Assembly (NCBI RefSeq): GCF_016863015.1 | Contig: NZ_BOOB01000005.1 | Coordinates: forward strand, 1 to 57,424 | Length of the DNA: 57,424 nt | Source: Microbispora amethystogenes | GTDB lineage: Bacteria; Actinomycetota; Actinomycetes; Streptosporangiales; Streptosporangiaceae | Direction of reading: 5' to 3' | Shown: positions 8,526 to 18,700 of the stretch, piece after piece | How positions within the stretch are numbered: position 1 is the stretch's first letter | How the letters are laid out: every line of letters starts with the position of its first letter | The notes under the pieces: generated by a model | Seen by the model: the letters and a program-made list of their open reading frames with translations, nothing else | What the model was told of the DNA's origin: nothing | The model's database searches: none | Made by a program: the position numbers and the translations under genes

Positions 8526-9095
8526 ATGAGCGAGACCACGACCCTCGGCGAGACGACCACCGGTGACCTCACCGACGCGCCCGTCCCCACCGGTGAGCGA
8601 GCCGACCTGCTGGCGATGCTGGCCAAGCAGCGGCACTTCCTGCGCTTCACCACCCGCGATCTCACCGACGAGCAGGCCGGGCTGCGCACCACCGCCGGCG
8701 AGCTGTGCCTGGGCGGGCTGATCAAGCACGTCACCGCGGTCGAACGGATGTGGGCGGCCTTCATCCTGGACGGCCCGTCGGTCATGGGTGACTTCACCGC
8801 CATGACCGAGGCCGACTGGGCCCGGAGGGCCGACGAGTTCCGGCTGCTGCCCGGCGAGACGCTGGCCGGTGTGCTCGCCGACTACGCCGAGGCCGCGCGC
8901 CGGACCGACGAGCTGGTCGCCACCCTGCCCGACCTGGACGCCACCCAGCCGCTGCCGAAGGCCCCGTGGCATGAGCCCGGCGCGCGGTGGTCGGCCCGCC
9001 GGGTGCTGATGCACGTCATGACCGAGACCGCCCAGCACGCGGGCCACGCCGACATCATCCGTGAGTCCCTGGACGGCGCCAAGAGCATGGGCTGA
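8526..9095 (+). CDS. DinB-family (DUF664-like) protein
   Basis: A 189-residue member of the DinB/YfiT-like four-helix fold, often metal-dependent and sometimes thiol transferases. Diagnostic stretches are CLGGLIKHVTAVERMW (first His), the central tryptophan-rich segment, and VLMHVMTETAQHAGHADIIR, which supplies the His residues near the C-terminus. Two ATGs are adjacent at 8523 and 8526; AAGGCGGAG favours 8526. It is divergent from the WYL regulator. Its last 41 bp overlap, on the other strand, the reading frame of a truncated lysyltransferase fragment. Substrate unknown. Confidence 0.82.
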   Translation: MSETTTLGETTTGDLTDAPVPTGERADLLAMLAKQRHFLRFTTRDLTDEQAGLRTTAGELCLGGLIKHVTAVERMWAAFILDGPSVMGDFTAMTEADWARRADEFRLLPGETLAGVLADYAEAARRTDELVATLPDLDATQPLPKAPWHEPGARWSARRVLMHVMTETAQHAGHADIIRESLDGAKSMG

Positions 9096-9483
9096 CCCCC
9101 CGGCGGAGGCGTGGCGGGGTCAGGAACGCCTCGGCCATGAGCGCCGCGACGCCGATGCGTGGCAGGTCGCGCGACGCGGGAAAGACCAAGAACCGCGGCT
9201 CCCACGCCGGCCGGAACTTGGCGTTGAACCGGTACAGCGAGTCGATCTGGAACCAGCGGGACAGGAAGACGAGGACACCGCGCCAGGCCCGCGACACCGG
9301 TCCCGCGCCCAGGCGCTCTCTCCGGTCCAGCGCCGCCCGGAACACCGCGAAGTTGAGGGACACCCTGGTCACCCCGAGTTCCGGCGCGGCCTCCAGGGCC
9401 TTCACGATCAGGAACTCGTTCAGGCCGGGATCGGCCCGGAGGTCGCGGTCGATGGACCATCTGCCCCAGGTTGCACACGGCAC
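9055..9483 (-). pseudogene. Truncated copy of the 3' end of the lysyltransferase-like gene
   Basis: This frame encodes about 113 residues (from DPGLNEFLIVKALEAAP to AEAFLTPPR) that match the C-terminus of the full gene at 21540-23312, then a different tail (LRRGVSPCSWRRPGTHG). It lacks all membrane segments and most of the DUF2156 domain, and the upstream part is unrelated sequence without a credible ribosome site. It is a gene remnant at the left edge of the Rhs island. If the two repeat copies recombined, the complete upstream part would rejoin this 3' end, so this may be the ancestral terminus. That is inference. Confidence 0.75.
9111..9448. repeat. Left copy of 338-bp direct repeat flanking the Rhs island
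   Basis: Aligns without gaps to 21581-21918 at a constant offset of 12,470 bp. I counted three differences (9160, 9189 and 9440). Both copies are in the same orientation, so homologous recombination between them would delete the 12.1 kb in between. Confidence 0.93.
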
Positions 9484-9794
9484 TCGGACCCCTGCAGCTA
9501 AAAATTCCTTGATTGTCGTCCTGCTACAGGTGATGCGGTCTTAAGCCCGCATCACCTGGAGTCTCATTCCTACACTACGAGAGGGCCAAAATCGCTAGCA
9601 CAGAACCATCACAAGAACACGTTGTGTGATGTGTCGTGGGTCACAACTTATTTTTTCTTTACATCGAAGGCACCTGCTTATACGTTGTGATCGTTTTGCT
9701 GAAGATCGTTCCAATGTCGCGCAGCCGTCCATGACGCTCGCTTCGTGTGGACGCCATGCGCACAGTCCGCTGTGCGCTGACGGAGGTGGACGAG
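9484..9794. promoter_or_regulatory. AT-richer leader region upstream of the Rhs gene
   Basis: This 311-bp gap is visibly richer in A/T than its surroundings and holds no convincing gene. It contains a perfect hairpin at 9527-9558. A promoter-like TTTACA (9658-9663) and TTATAC (9678-9683) pair is present, but its 14-bp spacer is short. The last bases carry GGAGG at 9782-9786, 8 nt before the chosen Rhs start. Confidence 0.4.
9527..9558. terminator. Perfect 12-bp hairpin at the left island edge
   Basis: Arms 9527-9538 and 9547-9558 (CAGGTGATGCGG and its complement) around an 8-nt loop. No T-run follows on either strand. It could insulate the Rhs promoter from upstream reading or mark an element end. 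Confidence 0.45.
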
Positions 9795-12700
9795 GTGCGA
9801 CGGAGTCGGTTCGGCCTGGGAAAGCAGGGCCCGGCCCGGTGGCTGGTGCGTTTCACGGCGATCGTGACAGTCGCACTTCTTCCTGGAACGTTACAGCTTC
9901 CGGCCTACCCGGCGCCGGTGTCTCCACTGCGCGTTTTCCTGAACCTGCCGAACGTCGTTTCCGGCTCCGCAGACGCCCCGCCGACTCAGCAATCCGGCTC
10001 GGCACAGGGGCTGCCGCACCTCGTCGATGCGTCCTTGACCGAGCCAAGGGATATGCGGATTCCGGGGCCGCGGCCGGAGAACGACGGAAAGCGTCCGGAC
10101 GATGCCCTGCCGGTAGAAAAGCAGCGCACCCCGACCGACGAGCCGGCTGAGGGCGGTCTGAAGTCTCCGCCGCCGCTGCCCAAGGAGATCAGCGAAGCTG
10201 AGTCTCAGGACGAGTCGGAGAACACGCCTCCGGCCGAGACGGTTCGAACCCAGGGCCTTTCGCTGAGGCGTATAAGCACGCCGGGGGTGGGGCTAGCGGC
10301 TTCCACGCGGCGTGTGTCGACTGAGTCGTTGACGACTCGATCGCGCGCCTCGTCGAGCGCGGCTAAGAGGGCGATGGCCGACGGGGCTCCGAGCGTGTCG
10401 AACGTGGCGGCATCCGGAACCCAGGGTTCGGGTCTGTGGACGTTTTCCTCGTTGACCCCGTATTTCCAAGCCAGGATCACCGACCCGCTGTGGCGGTCCT
10501 CTTTCTTGGCCTATGAGCTTGAGCATGATCCGTCGGTGCCGACTCAGGGGAGCGGCCTGATTTCTTCGGGAACGGGCACGACGTCGGCTGCATCGGGGTC
10601 CACTACCGATGTTAGTGTTCCCTCCGGGAAGCTGGCCGATGGCTGGCTGGTGCGGTGGCGTGTTCGTGGTGTGACGACGACGGGTGTGGCAGGGCAATGG
10701 TCGGACTGGCAGTCGGCGAAGGTTGATGTCAACAAGCCCTCGGTGTCTGAGCTTTGGGCGACCGGGACGAAGAGTTCCGGGTTTTGGACATTGTCGTCGT
10801 TGACGCCGACGTTCCAGGGAAAAATCTCTGATCCCACGTTCTCCAGGCGTTCGTATCTAGGCGCTGAGGTGGAGCACGATCCCTCGGTGCCGACGCAGGG
10901 GTCGGGGCTGATCTGGTCGGGGACGGGCACGACCTCGACCACCTTTGATACGCCGACCGCATCCGTGTCGGTGCCCTCGGGAAAGTTGACCGACGGCTGG
11001 CAGGTGCGGTGGCGTGTACGTGCCGTGACGACGACGGGTGTGAACGGCCCGTGGTCGGACTGGCAGTCGGCGGTGGTCGATACGAAGAAGCCCGTGATAT
11101 CGGAGCTGACGGCCACCGGGACGCAGAGCGCCGGTTTGTGGACCCTCTCCTCCTTGACTCCGAGATTTCAAGCGAGGATCAAAGAACAGACGATCTTCCC
11201 CTCGTCATACCTGAAGGCTGAGGTGGAGCACGATCCCTCGGTTCCGGATCAGGGTACGGGGTTGATCTGGTCAGGGACGGGCACGAGTTCGACGTCGTGG
11301 GATACGCAGTATGCGTCTGTTTCAGTGCCGTCGGGCAAGTTGACTGACGGCTGGCTGGTGCGGTGGCGTGTTCGTGCCGTACCGACAACAGGCGCGGATG
11401 GGGCGTGGTCCGACTGGCAGTCGTCGAAGCTCGACATAACCAAGCCTTCGGTGTCGGAGGTGTCGACGACCGGGATGCAGAGCGCCGGCTTGTGGACGAT
11501 GTCGTCGTTAACGCCGTCCTTCCGAGCGAAGATCTCGGATGAGGTGTTCCTGCGAGGTTCCTATCTCGGCGTTCAGGTGGAACACGATCCGGCCGCACCG
11601 GGTCAGGGGTCGGGGTTGATCTGGTCGGGGACGGGCACGACCGCGACGAATCTCGATACGAAATACGCATCCGTGTCCATGCCGTCGGGCAAGTTGACCG
11701 ACGGCTGGGTGGTGCGGTGGCGTGTTCGCGGTGTGACGACGACCGGGGTGAACGGACCGTGGTCCGACTGGCAGTCGACGAGGGTCGATGTCACCAAGCC
11801 CTCGGTCTCGGAGTTGACGACGACCGGGACGGAAGGCGCCGGCCTGTGGACATTGTCGTCCCTGACGCCGAGGTTCAGAGCGAAGATCACGGATATCGGG
11901 TTTCTCCGGGACTCCTATCTAGGGGCGGAGGTCGAGCACGATCCGTCGGTGCCTGGTCAGGGTTCGGGGCTTATTTGGTCGGCGACAGGGACGACGCCTA
12001 CCGACATGTTCAACGACGCCCGGTATGCAACGGTTTCGGTGCCGTCCGGGAAGCTGACCGACGGGTGGCTGGTGCGGTGGCGTGTTCGCGCTGTGACGAC
12101 GACCGGGGTGAACGGGCCCTGGTCGGATTGGCAAACAGCCAGGATCGCGGTCAACAAGCCGGCAGGGACAGGTCTCGGGGTGGTCCCCGGGACGAAGACG
12201 GGCGACACCTCGTGGATTCTCGCCTCATCGACGCCCTGGCTCTACACGCAGGTAACCGATGCCGGTGGTCTCGCCTCATATCTACAGGCGGAGGTCGAGC
12301 ATGACCCGTCCAAACCGGGCCAGGGTACGGGACTGATTTGGTCGGGAAAGGCGACCACGTCGTATGCGTCCGGATCGAACGCCTGGGTGCAGGTTCCCGC
12401 CGGGAAGCTGACCGATGGCTGGCTCGTCCGCTGGCGGGTGCGCGGTGTCAACACCGCTGGTACGAGCGGGCCTTGGTCGGACTGGCAGACAGCGACTGTG
12501 AACCTCGACAGACCGGCCGTTGCCGCGCCGGGGATAACTCCGGGAACACCGGGAGGTTCGACCTGGACAGCGGGATCGCTCACACCCTGGTTCTTCGGAA
12601 AGGTGACCGATCCGCAGGGGCGCAGCTCTTACCTGGGCATCGAGATCGAGCATGATCCGGAGGCGGCCGACCAGGGGTCGGGGCAGATTTACGCCGGGAC

Positions 12701-15700
12701 CGACACGACGGCGTACCCGTCCGGATCCAACGCCTGGGCGGCAATCCCGTCGGGGAAGCTATCCGAGGGGTGGAGGATCCGGTGGCGGGTTCGCGGCGTC
12801 ACCACGAGCGGAACGAACGGTCCGTGGTCCCTGTGGCAGTCCGCGACGGTGTCCGCTCTGCCCTTCCAGGTCTTCTCTCCAGGAGACAACACACAGGTCG
12901 GCACGCTGACGCCGACGCTGTCCGCACATGCACAGTCCTCCGTCGGCACTAAGGTCGTCTACTGGTTCCAGATCTGCTCGGGCACAAAGGACCACTGGAC
13001 GTGGTGTGAAAGTTCTTACGAGTGGACCAAGGACGGGACGTTCAACGTGCCGTCGAAGAGGTTGCAGTGGGGCAAGACCTACTGGTGGTACGCGAAGGCC
13101 GCGACAAGCGCGGTGACTGTGACCTCCCCCTGGAAGACCTTCACCACCGCGCCGGAACAGGGAACCATCAACTCGCTGCTGGCTGCCGGAACCGAAGGCC
13201 GTGAGTTCAATCATGTGAACGGGAACTACTCCCGTTCGGTGACCGACCTGTCCATTCCCACGGCTGGCCTCCCACTGGCCGTTAACCGCACGTACAACAG
13301 CCTCGATCCACGCGCCGATGGAGCGTTCGGCTCTGGCTGGACCACCCGTTGGGACATGCGGATCCAGGACGAGGGGCGGGCGATCGCCTATCCCTCGCTG
13401 GTGGGTCACTGGCGGCTGGGCGACCTCGGCAGTGTGTTCGCGGCGGACGCTTCCGGCCGTGGGTTCAACGCGATCCTCTCGGCCGGGACATCCACGGTCT
13501 CGGGGAAGATCGGCGGCGCCATCGCGAAGTCCGGCGGTGCGGTCGCGACGACGCCCGGTCCCGTGCTGCGCACTGATGACAGCTACACCGTCGCCTCCTG
13601 GCTGAAGCTGGACGATCGGACGGGCTCATACCAGGTGGCCCAGCAGAATGGCACCAACCGGGCACCGTACTACCTGGGTGTCGACCAAACCACCGGGCAG
13701 TTGATGTTCGCCACGTATGCCTCCGACACCGCCGGCTCTGCCCGCACCGCCGTGCTGTCTGGGGTGAACGCCCCCGTCGGAGAGTGGTTCCACGTCGCCG
13801 GCGTGTACGACAAGACTGCGGGCGCCATCTCCCTCTATCTCAACGGTGAACTGATGAGGACGGTCACCGGAGTACCGGCGGGCTGGAACGCGACCGGGAC
13901 AACGGTGCTCGGCAGCGAGATCAAGGGCGCCATCGACGACCTCCGCATGTTCCAGCAGGCCCTGACCATCGGTCAGATCCGGGAACTGGCCGGCATGAAA
14001 ACGATCACGCCGCCCGCCACCGTGCTGGTGACCTACCCCGACGGCAGTCAGCAGCGGTTCGCGTCCAGGGGCGACGGCACCTACGCCTCGCCGCCGGGCA
14101 CCTTCGCCACCCTGGTCACCCTGGACGACGGTGGCTGGCGCCTGATGGACCAGTCCGCCACGTCCTACTGGTTCGACGTGTCCGGGCGGCTGGCCAAGGT
14201 CAGCGACAGAAGAAACCACAGCCAGGACCTGGCATACGCCACGGACGGCAAGCTCCTGAAGGTGACCGCAACCGGGGGGCGTACGCTCACCTTCGGCTGG
14301 ACCGGCGGTCACGTGACCAGCGTTGCCACCGATCTCGTCGACGGGATGCCCATCACCTGGACGTACGAGTACGACGGTGACAAGCTGATCAAGGCATGCC
14401 CTCCGACAGCTGTGGGGGCGTGCACCACCTACACGTACACGGATGCCTCTCGATACCGCAGCGTGGTGCTCGACTCCGGGCCAACCGGCTACTGGCGTCT
14501 CAACGAGACCACGAACGCGCTGTACGGCAAGGTGGCCAGCGCTGCCGGGGTGGACACCGGCAAGAGCGACGGCAAGTTGATGGGAAGCTCGGCCAACGCC
14601 ACCGTAGGCGTGGCGGGCGCGCTGGCCGGGTCGTCGGACACGGCGATGACGTTCGCGGGAGCCGCTGGATCGGAGTACGTGGCACTGCCCGAGGCCACCG
14701 TCAGCGGGCTGGGCGGCAACCTCTCCGTCGAAGCCTGGTTCAGGACCACCGCTTCGGGCACGATCCTCGGCTACCAGAACTCCTTGGACGACGTGCCCAT
14801 GATGTTCGCGCTGGGCGTCTATGTCGGTACCGACGGCAGGCTGCGGGGTCAGTTCTGGAACGGAACCATCGCTCCCATCACCTCGCCCGGCAGGGTCAAC
14901 GACGGGGCTTGGCATCATGTCGTGCTGTCCGGCTCGGAGAACATCCAGACGATGTTCCTCGACGGCCAGCCTGTCGGCGGCCTCGCGGGCAAGATCACCC
15001 ATACCGGCAGCGACACCATGTGGGACACCCGTATTGGCAATGGATTCGGCGCTCCCGGCTGGCCCTCAACGACTTCGTCGTTCACGACCTTCCCGTTCGC
15101 CGGCAGCATCGACGAGGTCGCGGTCTACCCCAAGCCCCTCGGGCTCGCCGAGGTTCGCACGCATTACACCGCGCGCACGGCCGGGTCGCTGCTGACCAAG
15201 GAGACCCAGCCGTCGGGGCGTGTCCACGCGGAGAACACCTATGCCGCGGACGGCGGCCGCCTCAAGACGCACACCGACGACGACGGTGGCACCTGGAAGC
15301 TGTCCGACATGGTCTACACCAAGGAGTCGACCACCCAGGTCTCGGCCACGGCCACGGTTACCGACCCGCACAACGGCACCCTGACCTACGTCACCAACGC
15401 CCTGCGCGGATACCGGACCGTCTCCACCACCGACCAGCTCGGCAAGACCACCCTGTACGCCTATGACACAGGCGGCTTTCCCGCAAAAATCACCGATCCC
15501 AACGGCAATGGGAGCGAGCCGTCGTACAACGCGCGCGGCAATCTGATCGCGAATAAGAGCTGCCGCGGCGTTGACACGTGCTTCACGGAGTACTACTCCT
15601 ACTACCTGAACGTCGATGATCCATTCGATCCCCGCAACGACCAGCCCATCGCCTACCGCGACGGTAGGTCGGCATCGGCGACCGACGACACCTACGCCGT

Positions 15701-18700
15701 CACCCTGACGTACAGCTCCTTCGGAGAACCGACGAAGCAGACGGTTCCCGCCACCCCTGACTTCTCCCAGGGACGGTCCCAGACCAAGGTCTATACCGAT
15801 GGAACAGAACCGGCAGTCGGTGGTGGAACCACCCCGGCCGGGCTTGTGAAGTCGGCCAGGGACTACAGGGGGAACGCGACGACCTACGCGTACAGCGCTG
15901 CGGGGGACCTCACCGAAGAGACCAGCCTGACGGGCCTGACGAAGCGCTACAGCTATGACGTCATCGGTCGGCTGATCAGTCGTACCGATATTTCCGCCGC
16001 CAACCCTGGCGGTGTGACGAGCACATTTGTTTACGACGTGCAGAGTCGTCCTCTAACCGCCACGGACGCGGCTGTCAAGAACGAGATCACCAATGTCGTT
16101 CACACACTGAGGCGGTCTTACACCTACGACGCGGACGGAAACCCGCTGACCGTCACGGTCTCTGATGCGACGGGCGGTGACGCGGAGCGTAGGACGACCT
16201 ATGCCTACGACTCCTATGGTCGGGTGGAGTCGGTCTCGGTTCCCGAGGGGGGCATCGAGCGCTACAGCTATGACCATAAGGGCCAGAAAGTCAGCCACAC
16301 CGATACTCGCGGTTCGCTCTACAACTACACCTACACCGCCAGAGGCGAGCTCGCGACGATCGTCTTGAAGGGGTGGACCGGCAGCCCGGTGGATCCACGG
16401 CCTGCAAGCGACGTGGTCATGAAGTCGTACGCCTATGACCCAGCGGGGAGAATGGCATCCCAGACCGACGCGGAGGGCCGCACGACCTCCTACACCTACT
16501 ATGCGGATGGCTTGGCAGCGCAGACGATCGCGAGCGGTGTCAGGTTGAACGGGTCGTCCGCCCGACGTGATGTGGTGCTGGAGACCAAGACGTACGACCC
16601 TGTCGGCCATATCACTCGCCAAACCGGTGACGGCGGAAGACTGCGGATTGACATGGTTTATGACGCGGCGGGCCGCCTCACCTCTCAGACGACGGACCCG
16701 GCGGCCCTGGCCAGGACGACCCTCTACGCCTACGACGCCGACGGCAACGTCCTGAAGACGACCAGGACCGCTGCCGGAACCGCCCGCGCGGAGATCACCG
16801 AGTACGCCTATGACGCGGGTAGTCAACCCGTCAGGCAGACCGTGCACAACGACGGCGAGGACCTGGTCACGACGCTCACGGTCGACGATCGTGGACTGGT
16901 CACGGCCATCACGGATCCGCGCGGCAACGCCGCCGGCGCGACCGCCGGGAACTACACCACGGACATCCTTTATGACATGGCGGGGAGAAGAACCGAGGTC
17001 AAGCTGCCTCCGGTCCGTATCGAACGCGACGGTGGCGCTCCAGCCCTCCAGCGTCCCGTTTCTCAGCTGGGGTACGACACGTTCGGCGAGCGGACACATC
17101 TCGTCAACCCCGAAGGACGCAAGGTCACGTCGGTGTTCGACCGGGCTGGACGCATGGTCTCGCAGGCACTGCCCACCTATACGCCGCCCGGAGGGCAGCA
17201 GATCACCCCGACAGTGAGCGTCTCCTACGATGCCGCGGGGCAGCAGATCGGTGCCACGGACGCACGGGGCAACACCACCACGGTGGTCTACGACGGGCTG
17301 GGGCGTAAGGTCCAGGTGATCGACCCGCGGGTTGGGGGCACCGCGGCAGGTAGGACGACATACACGTATGACCTGCTCGGCGAGGCGCTGTCCCAAACCG
17401 ATCCCACCGGAGCCCACTGGGAGGCGACCTACGACGATCTCGGGCGACAGGTCAGCACCACGACCTTCGAGCGCAAACCGGCCCCGGCCGCCTACGTAAC
17501 GAGGCTGGAGTATGACGACGCCGGCAACCTGGTCAAGGTCACCCGTCCTACCGGTGATGCCGTCACCCGTGCCTACAACGCGCTGGGCGAGCTGACGTCC
17601 CACACTGACGCGTACGGCGACGCCACGTCCTTCGACTACGACCTTTCCGGGCGGGTGACCAAGACCACCAACCCGCTCGGTGTGTCCAGCACGGCCACCT
17701 ACGACCTGGCCGGTCGGCAGATCGAGACGGCCGACGTCGATGCCGGCGGCACGGTGCTGCGTACCGAGAAGTTCGGCTACGACGCCGCCGGAAACATGAC
17801 GAGTCAGACCACAGCCAGAGGTCACACCGCCACCCGTGACTTCGATGCCGCCAACCGGCTGGTCGAGCAGCACGAACCGGTCTCGGCCACCGAAACAATC
17901 ACCACGTCGTTCGGATACGACGCGGCGGGGCAGCAGACCCGATCGACCGACGGGCGGGGCAACTCCACCTACACCGCCTACAACAGCCTGGGCCTGGTCG
18001 AGTCGGTCATCGAACCGAGCACCCAGGCACACCCCAACCTGTCCGATCGCACCTGGACCAGCGTCTACGACGCGGCCGGAAACCCGGTGGTCAGCCTGAA
18101 CCCCGGCGGCGTTCGCGTCGAGCGGACGTTCGACGAACTGAACCGGTTGGTCAACCAGACCGGTTCCGGTGCTGAGGCCGCGACCAGGGACAAGACTTTC
18201 GGCTACGACCTGGCCGGCAGGCTCACCAATGCCGGTGACCTCACTTTCACGCTCAACGACCGCGGTGCGCTCCTTAAGAGCACCGGGCCGGAAGGCGACA
18301 TCAGCGCCTACGCGTTCGACGCCGACAACCGGCTCGTCCAGCGTGTCGATGGCACGGGCACGGCATCATTCACATGGGACAACAGCGACAGGCTCATCCA
18401 AGCGGTCGACCCGGTGAGCTCGACGACGATCGACTACACCTACGACCGGGTCTCCAGGCTCACCGCGATGGCGTTCGGCGCCAATGGCAACCGCCGGTCC
18501 TTCACCTACGACCCGCTCAACCGGCTGACGAAGGACGAACTCAAGACCGGCCAGGGCGCGCTGGTCGCCTCGATCGACTACGGCTACGACGCCGACGACA
18601 ACGTCACAGGCAAGACCACTGCCGGAACCGCCGGCGCGGGTACCAACACCTACACCTACGACTGGGCCAACCGTCTCACCTCATGGACCGCGCCGGATGC

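Noticed and set aside
9055..9483. Functional short gene beside dinB
   Set aside because: It matches only the C-terminal part of the lysyltransferase-like protein, lacks a credible start and overlaps dinB; treated as a remnant.
10390..12860. Seven ~354-bp repeats as possible insertion elements
   Set aside because: They lie in one continuous reading frame with conserved protein repeats and no transposase or terminal inverted repeats.
16053..18032. 659-codon minus-strand frame inside the Rhs gene
   Set aside because: It is an antisense shadow of the YD-repeat region, whose plus-strand frame shows regular repeats; no recognisable motif on the minus strand.
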